A stretch of 64,000 nt of DNA, from the NCBI GenBank assembly GCA_035527895.1, contig DATKZQ010000046.1:1-64000 (forward strand). The letters run 5' to 3'. Origin of the DNA: JADFWK01 sp035527895 (GTDB taxonomy: Bacteria > Desulfobacterota > DSM-4660 > Desulfatiglandales > B25-G16). Below are positions 17,307-26,394 of the stretch, piece after piece. How positions within the stretch are numbered: the first letter of the stretch is position 1; the number at the start of each line of letters is the position of its first letter. A program made the position numbers and the translations under genes. The notes under the pieces are model-generated. The model searched no databases. It was not told where the DNA came from and saw only the letters and a list, made by a program, of their open reading frames with translations.

Positions 17307-18194
17307 TTACAGCTTTCTGGCTTCCCGTTTTCGTGCCTGCTTGATTTCATCAAGATAGATCTTAATCAGGGGGGACATCTCGGGCGGCTGCCAATCGGTT
17401 TCCCTGGGCTCTTCGGGCCAGGTGAAGGGGAGGTGCCATACCTCACCCGGCTTTTGAGCCTTTACCAGTACCGAAAGGGCCGCAAGCAAGACTGCCCTTT
17501 GACCTTCCCGGTCTACAACCTGACCGACGGGCCTGCCGTACGGGTATTCGATGGCTGCTGATCGGGGAATGCCCACTGCCCGATGCCATTCGGGGTTTGG
17601 GGTGAGGACTAGGGTGGAAAAGCCGGCCTCCTCCAAGAACCGGGCGGCCAGTCCCACGGACTGGCAGCAGAACGGTCATGCCGGCGTGAGGAGCACGGCC
17701 TCGACTCCTTCCTCTTTCATACCTCTTGACATGGGCTCTATGGCTTCCGTCAGAAAGTCCGTGTTTTTCCACTGGTAGCCATAGAAGGAGTAGGAGGTCG
17801 GCGCCAGGCGACCAATGATTCCTTCCGCCTCAAACTCGGCCATCCGCGCAAGCGGCAACATGACATTGATGTCCTGTTTGATATAGGTCGTATTGATGTG
17901 GAGGTGGTTTACGTCAATATCATTTCCGGTCATCCCGCGAGGTATCGCCCTGAAGGAGCGGTCGCCCCAAAGCGGTTCCCTCTTTTCCCGTTCCATATCA
18001 AAAGGCCGGTCCGACCTGAGGCTGATACCGGCGCTCGTCACGAGGGCGAAGCTCGTTTGGCTCAAGGACTTGGAAAGAGGCGTCCATGGAATAGAACCCT
18101 TAAACGCCCCCTCGGGGATAAACGTGCGAACCCAGGCCGCAAGGCCTGGTGGCAGAAACCGGTAGCCGTCAATTGCTTTTTCTCTTTTTTCCAC
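17307..18194 (-). CDS. Selenoprotein, GrdB-like (glycine/betaine reductase family)
   Basis: Two frames join through an in-frame TGA at 17676-17678, read as Sec173 in LLTPAUPFCCQSVGLAARF. U-x-x-C with strong homology-like continuity on both sides fits the glycine/sarcosine/betaine reductase selenoprotein B family. The full protein is 295 residues, shorter than true GrdB (~430), so it is a stand-alone relative of unknown substrate. A hairpin just after the TGA fits a bacterial SECIS. The start is GTG 18194, with GAGGAGA about 9 bases upstream. It converges on hgcAB and is followed upstream (18218-18916) by a [4Fe-4S] protein on the same strand, 23 bases apart, which may supply electrons. Confidence 0.88.
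17644..17668 (-). promoter_or_regulatory. Bacterial SECIS element of GrdB-like gene
   Basis: On the minus strand, seven bases after the TGA, a stem forms from GCTGCCAGTCC and GGACTGGCCGC: eight perfect pairs, one T-C mismatch, two more pairs, with a GTG loop at 17655-17657. The loop starts 18 bases after the TGA, within the range for bacterial SECIS, and starts with G as expected for SelB binding. Confidence 0.75.
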
Positions 18195-18217
18195 AGGGTT
18201 TTTCTCCTCTCAGCTCT

Positions 18218-18916
18218 CTACTTTCCTGCGGGGCAGTGGCGCAGGCATTCGATGCAGGCACCCGACGCCGTCAGGAATGTAGTGCAGGCAAACTTATTAA
18301 TAGCATACGGCTCCTCACCCGCAGGCTCGGCCAGAGCCTGGGCGGGGCACTCGTCGATACAGATTTGGCAGGAGCCGCATTTCTTGACGGTGCTTTCAGC
18401 AGTTGGCTCCAGTGGCGCCTCGGTGAGACAGCATGAGAGCCGTACCCTGGATCCAAACTCGGGGGTGATGATGAGGCTGTGTTTGCCGAATTTCCCCAAA
18501 CCGGCTGCCCGTGCCGCGTGTTTGTAGGAGAACACCGCTTCCAGGAATCTCCTGTCCGTTGGACACCCTGCTGCAGGCAGGGGTAGAGCCCGGAACCCCA
18601 ATGTGCGAGAGGCCTTCGCTATGTCGTAGGACGCCTTTGTGAGCCGGCCGTAAAGAAAATCGGCATCACGGGCTACCAGATCGTTGAGTGACGCTGCGCC
18701 CATTTCCATGCCGGGCGATGCGAGGTCCAGAACCTCGCGAGAGATCCCCATGGCGAGAACCACGACTGAACGGGCCTGGGGCAACAGCTTTAGGGCCGCT
18801 TCCCACATCCTGGTGTTCTTCCAGTCTGCCAGTCTTACAACGCCCACTAAATCGACGTCGAGTTTAGAGATGAAATCCTGCAAGTCAGCAGGTGAGGTCT
18901 TTCCCGCAGTACTCAT
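18218..18916 (-). CDS. [4Fe-4S] protein related to epoxyqueuosine reductase
   Basis: About 232 residues. The C-terminus holds one full cluster motif, CGSCQICIDECP, plus CTTF...CIECLRHCP that completes a second cluster, as in QueG-like proteins. The N-terminal part (VDLVGVVRLADW, ARSVVVLAMGI) resembles the QueG cobalamin-binding half, but the protein is shorter than QueG (~350) and lacks its C-terminal repeats. The start at 18916 is set by GGAG about 7 bases upstream. It precedes the selenoprotein gene by 23 bases on the same strand, so a role as redox partner or maturation factor is likely but inferred. Confidence 0.75.
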   Translation of the reverse strand: MSTAGKTSPADLQDFISKLDVDLVGVVRLADWKNTRMWEAALKLLPQARSVVVLAMGISREVLDLASPGMEMGAASLNDLVARDADFLYGRLTKASYDIAKASRTLGFRALPLPAAGCPTDRRFLEAVFSYKHAARAAGLGKFGKHSLIITPEFGSRVRLSCCLTEAPLEPTAESTVKKCGSCQICIDECPAQALAEPAGEEPYAINKFACTTFLTASGACIECLRHCPAGK

Positions 18917-19153
18917 GGCACACTCCGTGGTATTAGAAATAAAGTTGTATGAGGTGGCGTGTATTTTGACAAGCCAGCGGAGCACGGAGACAAGATTTGA
19001 GTTACCGTGTCGCAAGCGCGGATGATAGGTGCAAGGAATCTGGTTGTCAAGTTACGTCTGTCTCCTCTCAGGGTAATTCCACAGAGCGCCAGGGTTCAAC
19101 AGCCCGCTTCATAGCGAAGTTCCCGCACAGTTTCACACAAGAAGGCCCGGCAG

Positions 19154-20092
19154 TCAGGAGGTGCTGTCTCCCGGATTTCTGGAAGTCTCCATACAACGGG
19201 CTATGTGCCGCACCATCTGGCGGTATACGCCTTCAAGGACATCGGGAGCCAGAAAATAGTCGGGGTGAGCGGCATAGATAGAGTTGACCATTTTCTTGGC
19301 TGCCACGTTAACGTCCTTTGTCCGCCGGTATAGGTGCTCCATCTTCTTGCGGTGCCCATGGGCCAGTTCGATGGCCCGGGCAATGAAATTCCGGGCCTCA
19401 TCTCCGGCTACGTACCCGTAGTGGTCGGCGCAGAGGTAGTCGACTCCCAGGTCTTTGAGCTTTTCAAGGCTCTGCTGAAATTGGGTATAGTTTGAGTTTC
19501 CGGAGGTGATGATAGTCTGTTTGTAGGGGACACCCCCGCCGTCAGAAGGAAAGAGGGCCTTCAGTTTTGGAACATAGGCCGAGATGGAGCACGACGAATG
19601 ACCGGGTGTCTCAAAGATCTGGACGGCCATTCCGCCAAGCTCAACGCACTCCCCGTCAGACACAGTCACACCCGAGATATCATCGCGCCAGGTCAGATCA
19701 TAGGCTGAGCACGCCTCCACCATGCCCATCCGTTCCAGCGCATTGTTGCTGAAGGCGTTGATGGTCTCGATAGTCTCCGGCATGCCAAGTCTTTCCCACG
19801 CCCGTGCAGACGCGTATATTGTGAGATGGGGGCGTGAGCGTTTGAAAAATGGAACGATGCCCACGTGATCAAAGTGGGCATGGAGGATCAGGATCTTGGT
19901 AATGCGTTCTGTGTTTATCGCGAAATCGCTGAACTGCCTCAGGAGCACGGGCACAAGATAATTCATGCCGCCGCTTATGAGCATGGACTCATCACGGCCC
20001 TCCAGGAGATAGACCGCCGATTCTTCGCTCCCCAGATACCACAGGTTATCTCGTATGTTGCCAGGTTCTCGGATTCTCACTGCGTTCCCCAC
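19154..20092 (-). CDS. Metallo-beta-lactamase fold hydrolase
   Basis: The metal-binding motif HAHFDHVG lies near residue 91, followed by ETPGHSSCS and ADHYGYV, which provide the remaining ligands of the family. The long C-terminal helical part (HGHRKKMEHLYRR...) is typical of hydrolase members that resemble flavodiiron N-domains or lactonases, but no flavodoxin domain is present. The first codon is GTG 20092, with a weak GGAG 12 bases upstream; a second GTG four codons later is possible. 312 residues. The substrate cannot be inferred. Confidence 0.85.
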   Translation of the reverse strand: MGNAVRIREPGNIRDNLWYLGSEESAVYLLEGRDESMLISGGMNYLVPVLLRQFSDFAINTERITKILILHAHFDHVGIVPFFKRSRPHLTIYASARAWERLGMPETIETINAFSNNALERMGMVEACSAYDLTWRDDISGVTVSDGECVELGGMAVQIFETPGHSSCSISAYVPKLKALFPSDGGGVPYKQTIITSGNSNYTQFQQSLEKLKDLGVDYLCADHYGYVAGDEARNFIARAIELAHGHRKKMEHLYRRTKDVNVAAKKMVNSIYAAHPDYFLAPDVLEGVYRQMVRHIARCMETSRNPGDSTS

Positions 20093-20271
20093 AATTTTAA
20101 GCTTTACTCCAACTCATGAAACCACGTCCTTCCGCGCATAGCGGGATCTTCGATAGGCGCGTGGATTCTTTGCTTTAACCCTCTCATGGCAGTCGCCGCC
20201 GGGATTTCACCGAATCTGTGTACTGCCCCCGGGCGGGCAAAGTCTAGGGCTAAGGTTTCATCGTGTCAAGT

Positions 20272-20299
20272 TGAAAAGCACCTTGGGAGGAGCTTTTCA
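20272..20299 (-). terminator. Hairpin downstream of TPR gene
   Basis: TGAAAAGC (20272-20279) pairs perfectly with GCTTTTCA (20292-20299) in the gap after the TPR gene on the minus strand. There is no long T run, so it is a weak terminator candidate. Confidence 0.3.
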
Positions 20300-20403
20300 G
20301 CGGCAATACGGTTGTGACAGGGATTACGGTGCCGTGAATTGTCGCGAGGGGTTAAAGAGGATGGGTGAAAAAGCCTGAGGAACCATGCGCCGGTCAGAAG
20401 GGA

Positions 20404-21447
20404 TTAGACCGCCAGTTTGGTATTCTCCAGGCGGGCTCTTTTAAGCTGAGGGTGTTTTTCCGAAAGGTTGCTCAGTTCAGTATGAATCCGTTGATCATCG
20501 GGTTCTTTTTCAACGAGCATTGCGAATATCTCTACTGCTCTGTCGGTGTCGTTTCGTGTGGCGTGGATTCTGGCCATTCCCAGGTATGCATACTTGTCGT
20601 ACCCGAGTGCCAGGGCCTTCTGGTAGTTAAGCTCTGCTTCCTCAAGATCGTTGAGCCTCAGGTAGGCATCGCCGATTCTGGTAAACACGATGCGCGGTTC
20701 CATTCCATACTTCAGGGCCATCCGCCATGCACTGATGGCGGAAGGGTAGTCTTTCATGCCCCTGAGGCAATCCGCCTTTCCATGCCAGGCGTAGGAATTC
20801 TTAGGGTTGGCCTTGAGAACTCGTTCGTAATACCTCATGGCCTGCTCATATTGCCCCCGTCTGCGGTAAATGTTAGCGGCAGAAGTGAGTGCCAGGATTG
20901 AATCATCTGATTTACGGATGAGCTTTTCGAAACAGTCGAGCGCTTGATCCGTATTATTTTCTTTGGCATAGACTTCCCCCAGGCCCATAAGGGCATAAGG
21001 GTCATCGGGTTTTTGATTGAGACATCGAGAGAAATACTCCTTGGCTGTTGCAAAGTCCCCTTTTCTCTTATAACCATCCCCAACTCTGGTCATAACCTTA
21101 TAGTCATGGGGGTTTAAGGATAAATAGTGCAGCCATACCTCAAGGGCTTTATCTATTTCCCCGAGACCCCTGTAGGCGTCACCCAGCCCTGCAAGGGCGA
21201 ACCTGTTCTCTTTGTCGATGTCGAGGCACTTCTGATAGTAGTGCAGGGCCTCTGTAAACTGCTTTTTCCTCCGCTTCAGATCTCCGAGGCCCGCCAAGGC
21301 GTAGACGTCATTGGGCTCCATGTTCAAGGCCAGGGTGAATCTGTGCTCCGCATCCCCATAGCTGCCTTGTTTCGTCATTTTGTATGCAAGCCTGTCAAGC
21401 GCTACGAGATTGCGCCTTATCCTGGACTTCTTCTTTTTGTGCGTCAT
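20404..21447 (-). CDS. Tetratricopeptide repeat protein
   Basis: 347 residues made of about eight to nine TPR units of 34 residues, recognisable by recurring A-L-G-x-Y at the helix turns (for example ALAGLGDAYRGLGEIDKALEVW and ALMGLGEVYAKENNTDQALD). A basic N-terminus (MTHKKKKSRIRRN) precedes the repeats and no signal peptide is seen, so it is probably cytoplasmic. TPR proteins are scaffolds for protein contacts; no partner can be named. It stands alone, with palindromic intergenic DNA upstream. Confidence 0.93.
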   Translation of the reverse strand: MTHKKKKSRIRRNLVALDRLAYKMTKQGSYGDAEHRFTLALNMEPNDVYALAGLGDLKRRKKQFTEALHYYQKCLDIDKENRFALAGLGDAYRGLGEIDKALEVWLHYLSLNPHDYKVMTRVGDGYKRKGDFATAKEYFSRCLNQKPDDPYALMGLGEVYAKENNTDQALDCFEKLIRKSDDSILALTSAANIYRRRGQYEQAMRYYERVLKANPKNSYAWHGKADCLRGMKDYPSAISAWRMALKYGMEPRIVFTRIGDAYLRLNDLEEAELNYQKALALGYDKYAYLGMARIHATRNDTDRAVEIFAMLVEKEPDDQRIHTELSNLSEKHPQLKRARLENTKLAV

Positions 21448-21605
21448 GAGAGCCTACCGTCTTATTCCGAGCCCTTTTCCATGGAGGGGCTCATGCTATC
21501 TCTATGTATATCGGATGAAATTCCCGTTACGTTAGCGATTTCGATGACGGTGCTCACCTGGCCGCAGGCACGTAGCAGTGCCGACCACGGGCCGGCAACG
21601 TTGTA

Positions 21606-21913
21606 GGTAACGTATCACTTTAGCTCTTTGAAAATGTAACACTCCTGTTTATTTCCCGAGGCCGAATAGGTATTTCTAACAGAACGCAGGGAGCATGGAG
21701 ATATCTTTTTTTGCCGAATGCCCTCTAAACAAGGCCCCGTACAGGGCCGTTACAAACCGGCGCACCACCCCATAAGCCTTAGCACTAAGGTAGCAGCCTG
21801 TGTGCGCCGTTTTGAAACGCCCACTGCTCTGAACGATGGGAGGGCATCGCAAAAAAAGATATCTCCATGCTCCGCTCACCACTGCTTTCAAAGCTAAAGT
21901 ATTACTACGTAAC
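21606..21913. repeat. Nested palindromic element A (~300 bp)
   Basis: A 25-bp perfect inverted repeat (21690-21714 with 21849-21873, containing ATGGAGATATCTTTTTTTGC) continues with eight more pairs (ATGCCCTC, 21718-21725 / 21840-21847). It encloses a side hairpin (GGCCC/GGGCC, 21733-21748), an inner 17-bp imperfect stem (21749-21765 / 21802-21818) and a central perfect hairpin CCTTAG-CA-CTAAGG (21777-21790). Outside it, ACTTTAGCT-TTTGAAA arms (21617-21633 / 21886-21900) extend the palindrome. All levels share one axis near 21783. No gene is inside it. It fills the gap between the TPR and S1 genes. Confidence 0.8.
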
Positions 21914-22137
21914 GAATGAAGAAAGGATTGTCCGGTTTCAGTTGAAAAGGAGTTGTAATGAGATTTGCAGTCGTATGCCAAAAATATTTCGGTGTAATCG
22001 GAGCTTGAAAAGCGATAGTATCGTTGTTAGAATCCATAAGACATTCGCGCGAGGCCATGGTAAGGGTTTTTGCGGCCGTATAGAGCCGCTCATGAGAATG
22101 AAACCACGAGAGAGGAGGCTCTGAGGAGCAGTTTAAG

Positions 22138-23595
22138 ATGGAAGATCATGAAAAAGATGAAACCAAAGGTGAAGAGCAAAGCTTTGCCGATCTCTTAGAA
22201 TCATACAGTCCTGGGACGAAAGAAGATCTCCAGGTCGGGGATAAGGTCAAGGGGGAAATAATTTCCATCGGCAAGGAGAGCGTGTTTGTCGATACGGGAA
22301 CCAAGACTGACGGTGTCGTGGATAAAGGGGAGCTTCTCGATGACAACAGAGAAATGCCTTTCAATGAAGGTGACGCACTCGAACTGTATGTGGTGTCGGT
22401 GACCGACCATGAAATCAGGCTTTCTAAGGCCCTCTCCGGCGTAGGCGGACTTAGTCTTTTACAAGATGCCTTTGAAGGAAGAGTCCCTGTAGAAGGCAAG
22501 GTGAAGGAGTTGTGCAAGGGTGGATTTCACGTCGAAATCATGCACAGGAGGGCCTTTTGCCCTGCCGGTCAGATAGATGTGCGCTATGCCGAGAATCCGG
22601 GTGAATATGTAGGGAAAGACTATCAATTCTTGATTACCCAATTTGAGGAACATGGCAAAAACATCGTTGTTTCGAGGCGTGAGCTTCTCGACAGGGAGCT
22701 GAAAAAGGCTCGAGAGGAATTCCACGAAAACACTCTGGTCGGCTCAGATCTGGAGGGGAAGGTTACCAAACTGCTGCCATTCGGCGCCTTTGTGGAGGTT
22801 TCCCCGGGCATTGAGGGAATGGTCCACCTTTCCGAACTGAGCTGGTCACGGGTGGAAAAACCTGAAGAGGTCCTCGCAGTTGGAGATTCAGTCAAGGTCA
22901 AGGTGATAGGCATTGATAGGGATGAAGGCTCCGGCCGGATAAAAATAGGCCTATCGGTTAAAGGGGTCAGCGAGGATCCTTGGAAGTCCGTTGCAGAGAG
23001 ATTTCATGAGGGAGATGAGGCTGCCGGAGTTGTGAAGCGATGTGCCAGTTTCGGGGCCTTCGTGGAGATAGCACCCGGTATTGAAGGGTTAGTCCACATC
23101 AGTGAAATGAGCTACCGGCAGCGAGTTCTGAAGCCCGAAGACATGGTAAGACCTGGTGATACCGTTCACGTGATGGTCAAGGAAGTTGATGCTGCGCGCA
23201 GGAGGATCTCTCTCAGTATGCGGGATGTTGAGGGAGACCCCTGGATGGACGTAGAGGAAAAGTACCACAGAGGCCAGTCACTCGTGGGCAGGATAGATAA
23301 GAAAGAACAGTTTGGGTACTTTATTGCCTTGGAGCCGGGCATCACGGGGCTGCTTCCAAAATCGAAAATAAGGCAGTCCTTTCAATCTGCATCGATCGGA
23401 AAACTGAAAGAGGCCGATGCTATTGCGGTGATTATTGAGGAAATCCGTCCGGATGCGCGGCAGATTACCCTTGCCGTTGGCGACTCACGGGATGAGCATG
23501 AGTGGCAGAGTTTTTCTAAGGACGCAGCAAAGCCCCTGGGAACACTGGGAGAAAAGCTGCAAAGGGCCCTCAAAAAGAAGAAAAAGGCTAAGTGA
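22138..23595 (+). CDS. S1-domain RNA-binding protein (five S1 repeats)
   Basis: 485 residues with about five S1 motifs: residues ~35-100 (GDKVKGEIISIGKESVFVDTG), ~116-182, ~203-272 (EGKVTKLLPFGAFVEVSPGIEG), ~288-357 (GVVKRCASFGAFVEIAPGIEG) and ~372-440. An acidic N-terminus and a Lys-rich tail (LKKKKKAK) flank them. The third and fourth repeats are the most canonical. It resembles ribosomal protein S1 (RpsA) paralogues that bind mRNA, but the order and the short length argue against calling it RpsA. GAGGAG lies 8-9 bases ahead of the ATG. It converges with the ior operon. Confidence 0.92.
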   Translation: MEDHEKDETKGEEQSFADLLESYSPGTKEDLQVGDKVKGEIISIGKESVFVDTGTKTDGVVDKGELLDDNREMPFNEGDALELYVVSVTDHEIRLSKALSGVGGLSLLQDAFEGRVPVEGKVKELCKGGFHVEIMHRRAFCPAGQIDVRYAENPGEYVGKDYQFLITQFEEHGKNIVVSRRELLDRELKKAREEFHENTLVGSDLEGKVTKLLPFGAFVEVSPGIEGMVHLSELSWSRVEKPEEVLAVGDSVKVKVIGIDRDEGSGRIKIGLSVKGVSEDPWKSVAERFHEGDEAAGVVKRCASFGAFVEIAPGIEGLVHISEMSYRQRVLKPEDMVRPGDTVHVMVKEVDAARRRISLSMRDVEGDPWMDVEEKYHRGQSLVGRIDKKEQFGYFIALEPGITGLLPKSKIRQSFQSASIGKLKEADAIAVIIEEIRPDARQITLAVGDSRDEHEWQSFSKDAAKPLGTLGEKLQRALKKKKKAK

Positions 23596-23692
23596 GCTGA
23601 GAGCGGCTGTGCTCAACGCTTGTTGTGCAAACAGGCGGGATCGGAGGGCAGGAAAAGGAAAAAACGCGATCCAATTCCTCATACGTGTTTGA

Positions 23693-24310
23693 TTAGCGGA
23701 AGGACTTCGAGCCCAGTTCCAGACCCCGGTTAAAGGCCTTTATATTTGGCTTCCGGAGCTTTCCGGGGAACCGTTCCTCGAGTACGGGGATCATGCTCTC
23801 CCTGCCAATCGGCAGCAGTCCTGATCCAACGAGAGACCCGAGCAATAGTATGTTGGCATAGAGATGATCTCCCATGTTCAATGCCTCTTCAGTGGCATTG
23901 ATAAACGTGGCCCGTGATGAGAACCGGATAATTACGTGCTTCAGCTCCTCCAGGTCGGGATAAGCTGCACCGCCTGAAGGGTAGATGGGTCTGGGATTTA
24001 CGATGACAACCACCTGAGGATTGCCGAATTCACCCAAGGTTCGAAGAGTTTCCACCGGTTCCATGCCGAGGATTATGTCGGCTTTTCCCTCGAGGGTTAC
24101 GGAACTGTACAAGGTTTTCTTTGAGATCTTTATGTGGCTTGCCACAGATCCGCCTCGTTGACTGACACCGAAGGTGTCGGCTACGCTCACCATAAAACCC
24201 TCATTAAGCAACGCAGTCCCAATACATGCCGACAGTAAAACGTTACCCTGCCCTCCAACACCGGCTATGATGAGGTTCAGGGGTTCCTTGTGCAATGCCT
24301 CGGAGCTCAT
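23693..24310 (-). CDS. iorB: Indolepyruvate:ferredoxin oxidoreductase, beta subunit
   Basis: IorB is the gamma-type pyruvate:ferredoxin oxidoreductase domain subunit. It opens with LNLIIAGVGGQGNVLLSACIG, the family's nucleotide-binding glycine motif, and contains GVSQRGGSVASHIK and ADIILGMEPVETLR. At 205 residues it has the normal length. Its ATG overlaps the iorA stop by four bases, so the two are translationally coupled. With IorA it oxidises aryl pyruvates (from aromatic amino acids) to aryl-acetyl-CoA with reduction of ferredoxin, or runs in reverse in the cytoplasm of anaerobes. Confidence 0.95.
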   Translation of the reverse strand: MSSEALHKEPLNLIIAGVGGQGNVLLSACIGTALLNEGFMVSVADTFGVSQRGGSVASHIKISKKTLYSSVTLEGKADIILGMEPVETLRTLGEFGNPQVVVIVNPRPIYPSGGAAYPDLEELKHVIIRFSSRATFINATEEALNMGDHLYANILLLGSLVGSGLLPIGRESMIPVLEERFPGKLRKPNIKAFNRGLELGSKSFR

Positions 24311-26256
24311 CGGGTCACCTCTTCACGTACAATCGCATGTGCGGGACATATATCGGTACAGAGGCCGCATCCAACGCAGAGCGCCTCGTCTATGTCGGCC
24401 TTGCCGGTTTCCTTATTCCACATGAGCCCGGGGCATCCCAAGATTCTGTTGCAAAGCCTGTCGCAGCCGCAGGAATCCCACAGGCATTTTGTGGTATCCA
24501 CGTGCATTTTGTACCTTCTCGGGATCCCTCTTTTGGCCTTTAACAGCTGGCACATGTGCCGCATTATTATCACCCGGACACCGGTGCCGTCATCCATCAT
24601 CCTCAGCAGGGTGTGGGTCGTATGCTCCAGATCAAAGGGATCACAGACCTCAACGCGTGCTCCGATCGCCCGACAGATCGCCTCAATGTCCACAACAGGA
24701 GCAGGATCACCGGTAGCGAGCTCTCCGGTACCGGGGTGAGGCTGAAAGCCGGTCATGGCTGTTGCGCTGTTATCCAGGATGAGAAGGACAAAGCTAGACT
24801 TGTTGTAAACACCGTTTACAAGGGCCGGCAAGGCGGCATGGAAAAAGGTTGAATCACCGGCCATGGCCAGCACCGGTTGATCAAAGCCGAAGTCTTCCAG
24901 GTTACCCAGGCCGTTGGCCACACCCACCCCGGATCCCATGGCGTGCATCGTTCTTGCCTGGAAAAAACCAGGACCGGCGAACCCCAGTGAATAGCAACCG
25001 ATATCACCGCACACAAAACCGCCCCGCCCGTCCAGCTGAAGTGCATTCTTTACGGCCCAGAACGTGGCGCGATGCGGGCAGCCGGCGCACAGGTTAATGG
25101 GCCGAAGGGGTACGATTGTGGCGGCATCCCTGACCTCTGTTGCGTACGTGAGGTCTCGAGGATGATACGGGCCGGTCTTCACAATATCGGTGAGGGCATG
25201 TATTACCCGGTTTGTGCTCTGCTCGTGATACGGGGTTATATGTCCCGACCGGGCACCGTAAAAAGCAAGATCACAGGTAGTGGGGAGCAAGCCGGCTGCC
25301 AATTCCATTACGCTTTGCTCAAGAAAGGGATCCGTCTCCTCAACGAATAAGACCCGCTTGGTCATACCCAGGTGCTTTGCCACCAGCTGCTCCGGAAGAG
25401 GCCAGGTGGTCCCCAGCTTCAAGACGCCAACGCTTTCACCAACGTTCAGCTCATCCACGGCCTCGGTACAATAAGAGGTGCAGGCGCCGCTGGTTATGAG
25501 CAACAACTCCGGATTCTCCGGCCCCGCATAGTAGTTAAAGGATGAAGTCTCGAAAAGCGCTCGCACCTCTCCCAGTTTTTCATGGAGCAGCTTATGTGCA
25601 ACCGGAGAAGGACCGGCGGTAAACGAGCTCTTTCTGGGATTATGCATATCCCAGAGTTCGGGAAAGTAGGCCTTTGTTTTCATCTTCTCGGGAAGCCCAC
25701 CTAACACCACGTTACTTTTGGTGTAAGAGATACGGGTTACGCCCCGCACAAAGGTTAGCAGGTTTACCGCCTCGGAGATCTCGTAAGCCCACATGACCAT
25801 GTCCTTGGCCTCCTGGGCGCTGCTCGGTTCCAAGAGCGGGTTATCGAGCCATTTGGCTATGGCACGTGAGTCCTGTTCGTTGGTGCTGGTCGTGCCACCG
25901 GGGTCGTCGGAGACAAAAACCACCATGCCGGCTTCACCGATCCCGGTCATATTGAGATTTACTATGAAGTCGGTGGCCACATTGGCCCCGTTCTGTTTCA
26001 TAATCACCAGGGAACGGATCCCGGCAAATGATGCGGCGGCGGCGACTTCGGTCGCTACTTTCTCATTTACCGACCATTCGACGTGGATGTTTAATTCCTG
26101 CGCCGCACTCGCTATTGCGGGGAGGACCTCAGATGATGGGCTGCCGGGATAGGCTGCCGCAACGCCTATGCCGGCTTCAATGGCACCTCGGGCCACAGCT
26201 TCGTTGCCCATCAAAAGCAGAGTAGCTCCGGGCTTATTCAAAGCAATACTTGTCAT
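24307..26256 (-). CDS. iorA: Indolepyruvate:ferredoxin oxidoreductase, alpha subunit
   Basis: 649 residues, the full length of IorA. The N-terminal pyrimidine-binding domain (GNEAVARGAIEAGIGVAAAYPGSPSSE) is followed by the thiamine-diphosphate domain with GDIGCYSLG and MAGDSTFFH...NS, and a C-terminal ferredoxin-like region. That region contains CGLCTDICPAHAI (one complete cluster motif) and a second set, CLWDSCGCDRLCN...CPGL, with the spacing usual for IorA. AAGGAGCC precedes the ATG. The order upstream is an FrhB-like gene, then iorA and iorB, all on the minus strand. Confidence 0.97.
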   Translation of the reverse strand: MTSIALNKPGATLLLMGNEAVARGAIEAGIGVAAAYPGSPSSEVLPAIASAAQELNIHVEWSVNEKVATEVAAAASFAGIRSLVIMKQNGANVATDFIVNLNMTGIGEAGMVVFVSDDPGGTTSTNEQDSRAIAKWLDNPLLEPSSAQEAKDMVMWAYEISEAVNLLTFVRGVTRISYTKSNVVLGGLPEKMKTKAYFPELWDMHNPRKSSFTAGPSPVAHKLLHEKLGEVRALFETSSFNYYAGPENPELLLITSGACTSYCTEAVDELNVGESVGVLKLGTTWPLPEQLVAKHLGMTKRVLFVEETDPFLEQSVMELAAGLLPTTCDLAFYGARSGHITPYHEQSTNRVIHALTDIVKTGPYHPRDLTYATEVRDAATIVPLRPINLCAGCPHRATFWAVKNALQLDGRGGFVCGDIGCYSLGFAGPGFFQARTMHAMGSGVGVANGLGNLEDFGFDQPVLAMAGDSTFFHAALPALVNGVYNKSSFVLLILDNSATAMTGFQPHPGTGELATGDPAPVVDIEAICRAIGARVEVCDPFDLEHTTHTLLRMMDDGTGVRVIIMRHMCQLLKAKRGIPRRYKMHVDTTKCLWDSCGCDRLCNRILGCPGLMWNKETGKADIDEALCVGCGLCTDICPAHAIVREEVTR

Positions 26257-26394
26257 TGGTGAGGCTCCTTGCCGTCGTGCTCAGAAATCGATTACTACTC
26301 TAACTCGGCACTATAATGATAAGAATCTAATCTGCTTGACGTGGTAGCAAAGTACTTTCGGAGTTCGATCAATAATCACATCGGGAAATACGGT

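Noticed and set aside
17307..17657. Independent 116-aa gene starting at GTG 17657
   Set aside because: It lacks its own start signals, starts inside the SECIS hairpin loop, and continues the upstream frame of one family after a TGA.
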